From assembly GCA_936432065.2 (NCBI GenBank), contig OW386285.2:170481984-170545983 (forward strand): a DNA stretch of 64,000 nt, read 5' to 3'. Numbering within the stretch: the first letter of the stretch is position 1; each line of letters starts with the position of its first letter. This document shows, piece by piece, positions 30,710 to 41,602 of the stretch. The notes beneath the pieces were generated by a model. The model was not told the DNA's origin, did no database searches, and saw only the letters and a program-made list of their open reading frames with translations. The position numbers and the translations under genes are program-made. This stretch comes from Rutpela maculata. Taxonomy: Eukaryota; Arthropoda; Insecta; Coleoptera; Cerambycidae.

Positions 30710-30720
30710 CTGCCCCCTCC

Positions 30721-31432
30721 TTAAGCCTGAACGTCCCGGTCAGGCAATTCAGCCTCTTTCACATACTTCGCCAGTCTATCCAAGTGTACGATTTTCATCT
30801 TGGACTTTTTACTTCTTTGAATCCGATACACAACGTCATTGATCCGGGTGATGATTGAATACGGTCCTTCCCAAGGTGGTTGAAGCTTCGGGGTTGTACA
30901 GCCAAACCCGATCTCCCACCTTGAATCCTCCTGTTCTGGCATCCCGATTATAACGAGCCTTCATTCGATTACCAGCCTTGGCCAACTGCTCTTCTCGACT
31001 TTCATTCACATAGTTGGTTACGGAAAGTGGTTCCTTATTGGCAGCACAATTCTTGCATTTGCGACACCAAGCCTCTACATCTTGTCGACTATTAACCCAA
31101 TAGAACCGTTCCCGCACTTTAATCAACGTCTTGTTTCCGCCAAGGTGTCCGCCGGACGTTTCACTATGAGCTTCCTGGAGTACTTCTACTACACGATACC
31201 TGGGAATCACTAGATGCATGACAACCTGTTTCCCATCCGGGCTTTCCATGCTCTCCTCAACAGCCCGTCTAAGGTTCTCAGTGAATCCCATTGTAACCAT
31301 AAAGCCTTGAGCCCCACTCCTTTGTTTAAAACATCCTTCCATTCTGGTCGGGTTCCTTTTTCCTTTGCTCGCAATATAGGTCCAATTTCTACATCGCTTA
31401 GTTGCTCTTGCCTCAGAGTTTTCTTTATCCAA
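30721..31432 (-). pseudogene. Integrase remnant: zinc-binding head joined to C-terminal tail, core deleted
   Basis: On the minus strand an HHCC zinc-binding domain is visible (H...SGGHLGGNKTL...WCRKCKNC, about 31,195-31,045). It passes directly, near 31,012, into the integrase C-terminal region (REEQLAKAGNRMKARY, VGDRVWLYNP). The D, D and E residues of the catalytic core are absent, so about 150 residues have been lost without an obvious frameshift at the join. A frameshift near 30,880-30,900 separates the last part (PPWEGPYSIITRI, KIVHLDRLAKY), which ends at 30,721. This kind of internal loss makes the copy unable to integrate on its own. Confidence 0.75.
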
Positions 31433-32043
31433 TTGTCTGGAAGATCTACCTTGACAGTGTTGACATCAACCATGTTAGGCAGTTTTTCCACCTGAAGGTA
31501 GCGCTTGCAATCTTCCTTGTCTGGTTTTCTGGATAATGCAGGAGTTTTGACTGCCTGCGTTGTCAATAGCTTTGTTTTCTGGCATTGGTCGTTCACTTTT
31601 GACAGAATGAATTGTTCGTTCCCAATCCTTAAGATTCGCTTTCCTACGTCAACGATAAATCCATACTGTTCCATGATATCCAGTCCCAAAATGAAGTCAT
31701 CCGTGATGTCAGCCACGATGACCCTGCGGTCGATCATGAAATGTCCACTCTGCAAACCCAGGTTTACTTCTCCATGAACCGTAGCCCTGTCTCCCGTAGC
31801 TGCCCGGACCATCACTTAATTTTGCCTCTTGGTAATCTTTATACCCGATATAAATCCTGGCCGTACTATTGATGACGTAGTGCCTGTATCGATGGTAAAC
31901 ATGCATTTCCTGTCATTTACACAGCCTTGTAACAACAGACAGCTTGCAATTTTTCGAAGCTGGGAAATCTTTATTTCTCTGGGGGCACTGCATTCCCTAG
32001 CCAGCACACCCCCCCCTGGTAGTGTTTTCCTGCTTCTCTTCAA
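31210..32043 (-). pseudogene. Protease and RNase H/integrase linker, RT deleted
   Basis: Minus strand. A retroviral-type protease is split over two frames: TIDTGTTSSIVRPG (about 31,905-31,865) and, after a break near 31,815-31,835, DFILGLDIMEQYGF (about 31,695). Near 31,540 the frame passes from the protease tail straight into ALSRKPDKEDC, the sequence that normally follows RNase H. This in-frame junction therefore removes the entire RT and most of RNase H. Downstream residues (DNWIKKTLRQEQLSDVEIGPIL) are the usual linker toward the integrase. Confidence 0.75.
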
Positions 32044-33505
32044 GATTCACAGTATTTACTTGACTCTCCGAGTTCTGCTCTCGACAGTCTCGTTTCATAT
32101 GTCCCACCTTGCCGCAGTTGTAACATTTAATACCACCACTCGGCTTTCCTTTATTTTGCTGTTTTTCCTGCTTTCCGAGGCCATCCAATTTATCAAATAA
32201 TTTGGTGAACATTTTCTGCATCTCAGTCAACATGGGGTTCTGGTTCGTTTCTGGTTGCGATTCTTCGAGAGTCACGGCTCTCACTCTCGACCTTGGAGTA
32301 TTCCTATAAGCAGCTTCTACTTCAAGTGCACGCACCAAAGCTTCGCTACTACTTTGGTGTCTCGTCAGCCTCAGAACTCGTCTGACCTTTTCGTCCCTTA
32401 TGCCATCTAAAAAGGCCCCTACGGCTAATTGTTCTTGAAATTCTCTAGGTGCACTCGGATACGCCAGGTGTGCCAGTCTCTCTATTGCAGCTTTGAATTC
32501 TTGTAAACTTTCCCCAGCCTTTTGTGTCCGTGATTTTAGCTGAGCCTAGTATACTTGGGCAAGTTGCTGATCGCTATATCGCAGATCTAAGGCAGCTTCT
32601 AAAACTCTGAAGTTCTGTTGTTGATCTACCGGGACTGTCTGGAGCAACTCCGATGCTTGGCCTCTTAATGCCAGGACTAATGCCATAGCCATCTCTTCAT
32701 CATTCCAGTTGTTCGCACACGCTGCTGCCTCAAACTGCCTCTTGTACGTCGTCCAGAAACTTTGGCCGTCAAAAGAAGGAGGTTTTAGTCGCTGACCTGA
32801 TGATACTACCTGCTGGCTTCCTCTATCTCTCAACTGTCGTTTAAGCCGGTCTATTTCTCCTTTGACTTCTTCTTCGAACTTGTTTACTTCTCCTTTGACC
32901 TCGCTTACTTCCACCTTAATTTCATTTTTTAGTTCTTCATTGGCAGAAATGATAGCGTCCTGCTGTATTTTTATTTGTTTGTTAAGAATTTTCCTTAGTT
33001 CTTCCTGGCGTTTTTCTTGCTCCTCTTTTTCCTCTTGATGTCGTCTTTCTTGTTCTTCTTTCTCCTCTTGCTGTCGTATCTTCAGGTCCTCCATCATTTT
33101 TCTCAGTTCGGCTTTTTCTTCTTCACGCCATCTTTCTTATTGTTCTTTCTCTTCTCGATGTCTTCTTTCTTGTTCTTCTTTTTCTTCTTGGCGTCTTATT
33201 TCCTGATCTTCCATCATTCTCTTCAATTCGTTACTTTCTTCTTGACGTCTTCTTTCTTCCTCTTGACGTTTTCTTTCTTGCTCTTCTTTTTCTACTTGAC
33301 GCCGATTTTCTTGCTCTTCCTTTTCTTCTTGGCGTCTTTTTTCCAGGTCTTCCATAATTTTTCTTAATTCACCTTTTTCTTCTTGATGCCGCTTTTCTTG
33401 TTCCTCTTTATCTTCCTGGCGCTACTGCGCCATCATCTTCGTAAACTCCGCAAATAGGTCCTGTATTTGTTTCTCCCCTGCTATGCTTCTTGTTTTTATA
33501 GGCAT
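31997..33505 (-). pseudogene. gag: Ty3/Gypsy gag with long coiled coil, three nonsense codons
   Basis: Minus strand, from ATG at 33,505-33,503 to the stop at 31,997. The N-terminal third is a highly charged EEKEEQERR-type repeat, predicted as a long coiled coil. The capsid part follows (PPSFDGQSFWTTYKRQFEAAA, about 32,780; LRGQASELLQTVP). A CX2CX4HX4C knuckle (CYNCGKVGHMKRDC, about 32,132-32,091) marks the nucleocapsid. In-frame stops lie near 33,424, 33,137 and 32,546, so the protein is broken. The Glu/Lys codon repeats gave many spurious open frames on the other strand. Confidence 0.8.
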
Positions 33506-33955
33506 ATGATGACGTTAACCAAGTTTGTTTGCACAATAGCATTAAGAAAATTTAGATCTCGTCAATATTTTCAATGAAACTTTCTAGAGAAATCTCGAAA
33601 CAGCACGAACAAGTCTTATCCAGAGTCTTTTGTCACTATCCAGTTGAGAGAATTTAATAGTCTTCACTAATGTCCAAATAGAAAAGTTCTAGAAATGTTC
33701 ACGCACTAACACAAATGAGTCTTTTTCAGTGTCTCTATGATTTCTCGATTCAAAGGATTTAATTATCACACTAATCTCCTAATAAAATGTTCTACAATGT
33801 CTCAAAAATGCACTTAACACTATTTTCCTGTTCGAAAATAACCCTCGAACAATGTCCAGTAAATTAGTCCTCCGTGTTAGCACTAACCCTCAAGAATACT
33901 CCTCGAACACTTCACAGCTCCTCTTGTCATAAAATTCCGCTTCCTGACACCAATT

Positions 33956-34407
33956 TGTGACGTGTTTACACCCTTTTTGTAAACAGCCTGTATCGTGGGT
34001 TCGGAAATTATAACACCAGGGTAACACTAACACTAATTTATTAACTTACTAATTACAACAACAATTAATTACTTGACTAATAATACACTGTGTACTACAA
34101 TTCAATTATTCAGTCACTTTATCACTGTGTTTACTCCTTACTCTCTGACCATCTCAACTGACCATCAGAACTGTACTAACTTGTCCCCACTGGTTTACTC
34201 CATGCCTTATACCTAAAGATGGGGGATCCCGAACTTTCTGTATGACGTCATCATTCTCTAGATAGTTCCAGAATAGATGACATTCACTCTAGAGTTTCTA
34301 GTAGGTTCTTTCTCTAGTAGGTGCAAATCTCTACATTCAGACATCCGAACTAATTGAACTAATTGAATTCTGTGTTGTCTACATTCTGGGGGTTGCGACA
34401 CATAACA
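33956..34407 (-). repeat. LTR (5' LTR of the minus-strand element)
   Basis: 452 bp. It is the promoter-side LTR for the minus-strand transcript. The interval 33,506-33,955 between gag and this LTR is leader sequence with no gene. Confidence 0.9.
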
Positions 34408-34898
34408 GTATTAAAAATCAATCCTTCATTGAATGTCTGTGGTTATTAATACGAATGTATGAGAAAGCCTTTTAAATAAGGGATTTTGACACTTGAAATT
34501 TATTGTTTTCAAAACGAAAATACAATATAAAATTTAGAAGATCTGAACATGCTGATGTGGCATTAAATTTAAAACTGTACTTGTTAGTATCTATTCAAAT
34601 TACTAGAATTGTGCAATGAACATGAAACTGGGCATTCAATTTTAATTACAGCCAAAGATAATATATATGTTAAAATTATTGTGTGCGTGTATGAGCAAAT
34701 CATAATTAACCAAATACAGGTTTCTATGAGACTCTGTTGGTAACAAACAAATTTTTATATGTTCTGAATGAATGTGAAATATTACCATAATATTTTATCA
34801 TGTTTCCAGGAGAACAGATTAAAGTAAATTTAATAGGTCTATATGAGTAATTTACATTGATAAAAATACATGTTTCAATTCTAATATTTACACATATG

Positions 34899-35512
34899 CA
34901 GGGGCGGCTGATGAAATTTCAACAATTTTTTTCTCGTCTGTGGCGCATGGGACCCATACGAAATATGGAAAATAACATCTAGAGAAGCACTCCTCTTAAA
35001 AAATTTTGAAAAAGCAGTTTGCAAAAAATTTTTTCAAAATTCGATTGACCCCCCTAGGTCCAGGGACTCCTGTTTAAAATTATTTTTTTTTTGTCAGATA
35101 CATTTTACTTTTCATAAAAATACAACAGGTTTTGAAGTTTATGAAAATATTTCCATTATTAACTGAGATACAACGAATTGAAATTTTATCATTTGTTAAA
35201 TTGTAAATTACAAAATTTCAGTTCATTGTGTTTCAGTTAATAATGAAAATATTTTCATAATCTTCAAAACCTGTTGTTATATTTTTATGAAAAGTAAAAC
35301 GTATATGACAAAAAAAAATTAATTTTAAACAGGAGTCCCTAGACCTAGGGGGGTCAATCGAATTTTGAAAAAATTTTTCGCAAACTGCTTTTTCAAAATT
35401 TTTTAGGGGTCGTTAGAGGAGTGCTTCTCTAGATGTTATTTCCCATATTTCGTATGGGTCCCATGCGCCACAGACGAGAAAAAAAATGTTGAAATTTCAC
35501 CAGCCGCCCCTG
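34899..35512. mobile_element. 614-bp foldback MITE, hAT-like
   Basis: It begins CAGGGGCGGCTG, ends CAGCCGCCCCTG, and the two halves are near-perfect inverted repeats of about 300 bp centred near 35,205. The 8-bp CACATATG flanks both ends (34,891-34,898 and 35,513-35,520). Ends and duplication length fit hAT-type elements. It sits inside an E2 satellite unit. Confidence 0.9.
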
Positions 35513-35631
35513 CACATATGTATGAGAGAAATACACCTCAAAGCAACAATGCATTAAGGAGGACTATACTATTAATTCTGAATATGCTTCTAATAGTATA
35601 TTATCCCATTGTTAAATTTGTTGAATGAATG

Positions 35632-35892
35632 CAGTGGCGCAGCCAGAAAATTCATCTGGGGGGGGCCAATAGAACCGGCCTCCCCGGAGGATGAGGAAAA
35701 TTTTTCAGAAAATGGTTGAAAACAGATGTGTATGTAGATTCCTCTATTAGATAATATTGGCATTAATTACAAAATATTTATTTCAAGGGATAATTTAGAT
35801 ACTGCTTTGTACTGCTGCTTCTTTATTTTTTGGCTCATGGAAGACGGCTTGGGGGGGGGGGGGGGCATGGCTCCCCCCTGGCTGCGCCCATG
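35632..35892. mobile_element. 261-bp MITE, hAT-like, in the satellite
   Basis: Ends are CAGTGGCGCAGCCAG and the inverse of CATGGGCGCAGCCAG (two mismatches). Identical AATGAATG flanks it (35,624-35,631 and 35,893-35,900), and neighbouring satellite units carry the unoccupied site GAATGAATGTGAAATATT. The interior has C- and G-runs of seven to ten bases. Confidence 0.8.
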
Positions 35893-36554
35893 AATGAATG
35901 AGAAATATTACCGTAACACTTTATCACATTTTTAGGAGAATAGATTAGAGTAAACTTAATAGAGTAATTTACATTAATAAAAATGCATGTCTGTATTCTA
36001 TAACTTCAGTATTTACTGGTATGTATGAGAGAAGTACACATCAAAGCAACATGCATTAATTCGGAATATACTATTAATGCTGAATGTATTTCTAGTATAG
36101 TATATTAACATACTGTTAAATTTCTGGAATGAATGTGAAATATTACCATAATATTTTATCAAGACTCTATAGCAGAATAGATTAAACTGAATAGGTCTCT
36201 GTGAGTAATTTACATTGATAAAAATGCATGTCTCTGTTCTATAACTTTAGTATTTACTGGTATGTATGAGATAAGTACTTAAAGCAACATGCATTAATGC
36301 GGAATATATCATTAATGCTGAATGTATTTCTAGTAATATATTAACATACAATTAAATCTCTGGAATGAATGTGAAATATCACCATAATATTTTATCACGT
36401 TTCTAGGAGAATAGATTAGAATATGTCATTAATGCTGAATGTATTTCTATTAGTATATATTAACACACTGTTAAAATTGTTGAATGAATGTGAATTATTA
36501 CCATAACATTTTATCACGTTTCTAGGAGAATAGATTAGAGTAAACTTAACAGAT

Positions 36555-37847
36555 CTGCGAGTAATTTACATTGATAGAAATACATGTTTCCATTCTATAA
36601 CTTTAATATTTACTAGTATGTATGCATCGAAGTAACAATGCATTAATGCGGAATATACCAATGATGCCAAATGTACTCCTATTAGTACATATTAACAAAG
36701 TGTTTTTGTTGAATGAATGTGAAATAAAACCATAATATATTATCTCGCCTCTAGGCGAATAGATTAGAGAAAACTTAATATCCTCTATGAGTAATTTACG
36801 TTGATAAAAATCCATATTTCTATTCTATAGCTTTAATATTATTTAAGTAGTATGTATGAGAAAAATATAGCGCAAAGCAATAATGCACTAATGCGGAATA
36901 TATCGTTAATGCTGTATGTATTTCTATTCCCTGCTAAAAAACTCATATAGAAAATTATTAAAAGTAATTCAGAATTAATACTTATCAATATTTTTCTAAG
37001 AGCACAAGGAGGATCTATGTGAATGATGATAACAATTTTATTAATTTCTATGATATTCTGTGACACAGCAACATTCTATTGTATTAACAAACGAATCCCT
37101 CATTAAATGTCTATGGTTATTAAGTCTTTTAATAAGGGATTTTGACATTTGAAATTTATAGTTTTCAATAGGAAAATACAATATAAAATTTAGTAGATTA
37201 TCTTCTAATCTTCGTATTAAGAATGAATCCCTCCACTGAATGTCTATGGTTATTAATACCTTCGTATTAATAACCTTAGACATTCAATGAGGAATTCATT
37301 CTTAATACGATAGAATATTGCTGTGTCATAGAATATCATAGAAATTCATAAAAAATTGTTATCATCATTCACATAGATCCTCGTGTTCTTAGAAAAGTAT
37401 TAATTCTGAATTACTTTTAATAATTTTCAATACGAGTTTTTTGGCAGGGAATAGAAATATATTACAGCATTAATGATAATATTATTCCACATTAGTGCCT
37501 TATTGCTATGCGGTGTATTTTTCTTTTACATACTATACTAGCTAATATTAAAGCTATAGAATAGAAACATGGATTTTTACCAACGTAAATTACTCATAGA
37601 GGCTTACTAAGTTTACTCTAATCTATTCGCCTAGGGGCGAGATAATATGATATTATTTCACATTCATTCAAAAAATTTAACACTGTGTTATTAATATGTA
37701 CTAATAGGAGTACTTACATTCGGCATCATTGGTAATATTCCGCATTAATGCGTTGTTATTTCGATAAGTACTTCTCTCATACATACTCGTAAATATTAAA
37801 GTTATAGAATGGAAACTATTTCTATCAATGTAAATTACTCGCAGAAT
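36555..37847. repeat. Large palindrome in E2
   Basis: Sequence from about 36,555 to 37,255 is repeated as its inverse from about 37,265 to 37,847, with the centre near 37,260 (ATTAATACCTTCGTATTAAT). The termini-like motifs CCCTGCTAAAAAACTC (36,931) and GTTTTTTGGCAGGG (37,430) lie inside it. No gene. Confidence 0.8.
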
Positions 37848-38484
37848 AATTTTTTGTTCAGAATATTGTACAAGTTTGAACTGATTTTACAACAAAATAA
37901 TTATTTATTTAATAAGGCAAAAATTTTAATTCCTACCTGCCTACCATTTGTCTAACAAATAATCTTCAATAAAAACCTAAGTAAACCATGAAAACAAAAG
38001 TTATTACAAGTGTCAATTTATTTTATTTTCTGATTTTTGCTTTATTAAATAAATTATTATTTAGTTGTAGAATAAATTCAAACTATTACAATACATAATT
38101 CTAAAAAAAAAAAAAAAATATTTGAGAATCCGTTTTACAGATAAAAATTATTTATAGTTGAAAAAATGTTTTTTTCACTGCCCCTATTTCAAACACCTTT
38201 GAGATAGGGGCACGATGCAATCTCGCAAAAAGAGGTTTCTAAAGGTGCTGATGAAGAATATTATACTAGCTTTCTTCTAAAAAAATCGCTAATACTTTTT
38301 CTTTGAAAATCGATTCACTTTTTGCATCCTAGAATCGGACGCGCCTCTGACTAAAATCAAATGTGGTTACGTATACAAACTCATTATATTATATTCACCA
38401 CCAAAATTGTAAAATACTTGAATATCAGATGAGCGACATACATCTATATGAGGATGGCTCCATGATGTGATGGTTTTATTAAAA

Positions 38485-38628
38485 CATTTTTTCGCGAGCT
38501 TACCACAACTAACTGTAGTAAGGTGTAAAAGAGATGGCTACATACATAACCAATCCACATCTAAATTATATATAGCCATCTCTTTTACACCTTACACAGT
38601 TAGTTGTGGTAAGCTCGCGAAAAAATGC
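38485..38628. repeat. 144-bp near-perfect hairpin
   Basis: Arms of about 55 bp start CATTTTTTCGCGAGCTTACC and are repeated as the inverse at the right end, around a 30-bp loop rich in AT. One arm has a small insertion. It looks like a MITE or a foldback relic; no target duplication was clear. Confidence 0.7.
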
Positions 38629-39207
38629 TATTAATTACTGCCCAACACGAATTTGCCGCATGTTAACTCCAACAGCAACGCCTGCGCACTAGTATATAAC
38701 ATGCGATGACAAGTCTTGCAGGTACGCCGTATTCTATCGTTGATCGCATAGATTAAAGAATATTATATGATGTTGATCGTGTTTATTAAGTCCCAGTAAT
38801 CTATGTTGTTAATGTTAAGTGTTTTCACCTTTCTTCGTTGTTTGTCTGATGTGTGGTAGAAGTCTTTTTCAGTTTTATCTGTTTTATTAGCTATTAGTTT
38901 GAAGTTGAAAATGAAGAAATGTTTTAATATACACTTTTGTCGACATAAATCGTTGTTGCAGGTACGTACGTATTATATTTTATTTCATACTGTCCGGTAA
39001 ATGACTATTTCCCGGACTCATTTGCGGCCGGTAAATCGAACATTACAGTATCTGATACCGTAATGTGTTACTTGCGAACATTACGGTATCTGATACTGTA
39101 ATGTGTTACCTAGCAACACTATCATATTATTGTTTTTAGTAAGCAAGTTTTGACTTTTGACTTTTTCACCTAAAAGTATAAGAAATAAAATATTTAAATA
39201 CACAGTT

Positions 39208-39561
39208 TTAGCAATTATTTATTAACACTATTTTCGAATGCTTTTCAAATTCTTTCAGAATTTCTCTCCTTAATGGTGAATATGTGGAATAAAAATCGTA
39301 GACGATCAAATGTTTATGTTTAATATAATATAATACCTTGAGACAATTCGATTTTTCGTCTTGTTTGACAGAAGGCTCTAAAAGAGCCTCTTGAATTTTC
39401 CGGACGAACATTTTATCATCCGCTTCTAAAGTACAATTACGAAGTAAGTCAGTTAAGTACGTTAAATGATGATGACGATTAATATCACGAAATTCTACAA
39501 AAACTGAGTACACTTTTTTGCCATTTTGTTGAAAAACGAGGATATAATAATATGTATTAGG
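39208..39561 (-). other. Unrecognised open frame, possibly coding
   Basis: A minus-strand frame of about 118 residues is open from a stop at 39,562-39,564 to the stop at 39,208-39,210. The composition is protein-like, with mixed polar and hydrophobic residues (FRDINRHHHLTYLTDLL; REILKEFEKHSK) and no low-complexity stretch, in contrast to the surrounding AT-rich DNA. There is no ATG near the beginning of the part that looks coding, and no clear splice acceptor. I do not recognise a family. It could be a relic exon of a transposon or host gene, or chance. Confidence 0.22.
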
Positions 39562-40375
39562 TTATTCAATATCTATAACAAAAACAACTGTCATAATTCA
39601 AAGAAACACACAAGAATGGAGTCATAGCCAACTATAAAAATGCGTCCCGAGAAGTATTTTATTGAAGAAAATCATTCACCGCTATATAGCGTTTTTTTAC
39701 TGTAAAATATACTTTCTACCAACTTTAGTAAATGAAGAATGTTACATAACTATAGATTAGGCTTCTACTTACAAAATTTATAATATTTTGCTTAACTAAA
39801 GTTGGTAATTTTTATTTTATTTGAACTTATATTAATTCATATTGATACTATTGTGAAGTAAGCACTTTGGCCCCTACCACTACCTATGAAACATACTTTT
39901 CTACCAGTTTTAGTAAATGAAGAATGTGAGATAACTACAAATTAGGCTTCTACTTACAAAATTGTTAATATTTTGCTTAACTAAAATTAGTAATTTTTAT
40001 TTTATTTTGAGTAAAAAGCTCTCTAGTTCTAAAGTTCTTTATTTTATTTGGAGCCAATATACAGATTATTTAATTTACACTAAATATGATGATTTTTTCT
40101 GGATAATTTTCCGGTTGCTTCAACACATTTATTTTAAGTCTCCTCCGAAATCTCCATAATACAAAACAATGCAAAAATTATGGTTTTATTTAGTTGACAG
40201 TGACAAGCTAGAGACAATCATAATTAGCTATGGAAAACAATGGCTATAACATCGTTACGGTGATACGATTGTCAGATTACGAACTAATATTTCTCAAATT
40301 TCAATAATTATAACTTTTTATTCATTTTAAAAAGGATTTACTGGACAGCATGAAATAAAATATTATACGATACAC

Positions 40376-40477
40376 GTCCGGTAGGTTTCATTACAGTACT
40401 CGTTTATATTCCGGACTCGGCTCCTGTGTCGCCTCGTCCGTAAAACAACTAGTACTGTAATAAGTCACCTACCGGAC
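40376..40477. repeat. Inverted repeat with CCGGTAGGT ends
   Basis: GTCCGGTAGGTTTCATTACAG at the left is mirrored by CTGTAATAAGTCACCTACCGGAC at the right, around a GC-rich 45-bp core. A related but shorter CCGGTAAAT motif occurs at about 38,993-39,046. Confidence 0.65.
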
Positions 40478-41602
40478 TTATAACGTAAATTACTATTTTA
40501 TTCCTGTTTGTATTATGTCAATAGGTATACTTACTATTTTATTTGGTTATATTATTTATAAAAAAGTAGTGCTGATACAAATTAACGGTGTACTAAAGAC
40601 GGAATATTTTATATATATAATTAACAGTAAAAGTTCCAAAGTTCTACCCTTAGTTCACATTTACAAAACCATAACCTCAATCAAAACCATTTCGAAAACG
40701 CGGATTTTGTCACATGCCTATAAAGTTATAAATAATTATAGTTTAATTTATAGTTCAATTTGCAGTTGGTATTGAATTAAATTAAATTTATCATTATCTA
40801 TCTCTGTATTCCGATGACAATATGTATTAAATTTATTTTACGGTTAAAAAGTCTCTCGAATTGGAATGATTATAAATAATATACCTACCTACTAGAAGAA
40901 CTTTTGAGCAGAATGGTGAATGACGATGTAATGCGTCTGAATCAGGGTTATAAACAAAAGAAGAGTTTTCTCCAAGATGAAATTATTTTCTGCAGTTTCT
41001 GCATATAATAGGTAATAACATTTTATTTGTAACAATCAAACGCCTGTATACATATTTATGTCTGACTGTACCATAACGATTTGGTTTACGATTTTGTTTA
41101 TAGGCAGGTTTTTTTCGGATTAGTCCATAATGGTAAAATAAACTGAGCTCATCTGTTATAACAAATTTGTTCGAAAATGATGAGCAATGACAAATTTTCC
41201 CATGAGAATAATATGCCAAATTTTCCCTGACAGAGAATAGTGAAAATAAATTGGATTCTTTCAATAACCAGGTAATTTTAGCACTAAAATTATAAAACCC
41301 TATATACAACTCGTATTTATTTTAAAATATATATTATATTATTATTATTTTGTGTTATAGAAGCACTGTAAGGCTGTTTGATAAAAACGTCAGCATTCAA
41401 GAAATCTAACTGGAAATAGGTGCATGTAAAATGCCGGTGTCACTAAAATCTCGAAACCCAGCTAAAGCCTTGGAGCGAAGAAAGCCTAACCACCACAAAT
41501 GATCAAGTAAGATTTAAAGTATTTAAGTGTAGCTTAATTAAAATTATTTAAATACAATAACTAAACATGAAAAAATCTTTGAAAGATTCATAATAGGCAC
41601 TA

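Larger units (their letters stand above)
30272..34407 (-). mobile_element. Ty3/Gypsy LTR retrotransposon, internally deleted, minus strand
   Basis: Two LTRs (30,272-30,709 and 33,956-34,407) bound 3.2 kb of interior and are flanked by the 4-bp duplication GTAT (30,268-30,271 and 34,408-34,411). On the minus strand the order is LTR, gag, protease, integrase ends, LTR. The whole RT and RNase H body and the integrase catalytic core are missing, so the copy is a non-autonomous derivative. The polypurine tract AAGGAGGGGGCAG (minus strand) lies just inside the left LTR. The region after the right LTR on the minus strand, TGGTGTCAGGAAGCGG, is the likely primer-binding site. Confidence 0.9.
34408..36931. 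repeat. E2 satellite-like array, about 234-bp units
   Basis: Units share blocks such as GAATGAATGTGAAATATTACC (about 34,768; 36,124; 36,361; 36,483; 36,714) and AGTAATTTACATTGATA. After removal of two inserted MITEs the spacing is about 230-237 bp, with one short unit of about 120 bp. AT-rich, no gene. Confidence 0.75.
37848..41602. other. AT-rich interval with small palindromes and duplications
   Basis: No supported gene. Visible structure: a hairpin at 38,485-38,628; two tandem near-palindromes around CATTACAGTATCTGATACC at 39,045-39,120; a 125-bp direct duplication (39,708-39,830 and 39,893-40,015), each half with inverted ACCAACTTTAG-like ends; an inverted pair TATTTTATTTCATACTGTCC (about 38,975) and its inverse (about 40,340-40,365); and an inverted repeat at 40,376-40,477. 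The remainder is plain AT-rich DNA. Confidence 0.6.

Noticed and set aside
33017..33367. Plus-strand Phe/Leu-rich frame
   Set aside because: Antisense of the Glu/Lys-rich coiled-coil part of gag on the minus strand.
36931..37443. A separate 513-bp transposon nested in E2
   Set aside because: It has the terminal motifs, but its flanks are also inverted copies of each other, so it is better read as the centre of one larger palindrome than as an insertion with a target duplication.
40983..41309. 108-residue minus-strand frame
   Set aside because: No recognisable motif, no supporting context and an AT-rich bias; not distinguishable from a chance frame.
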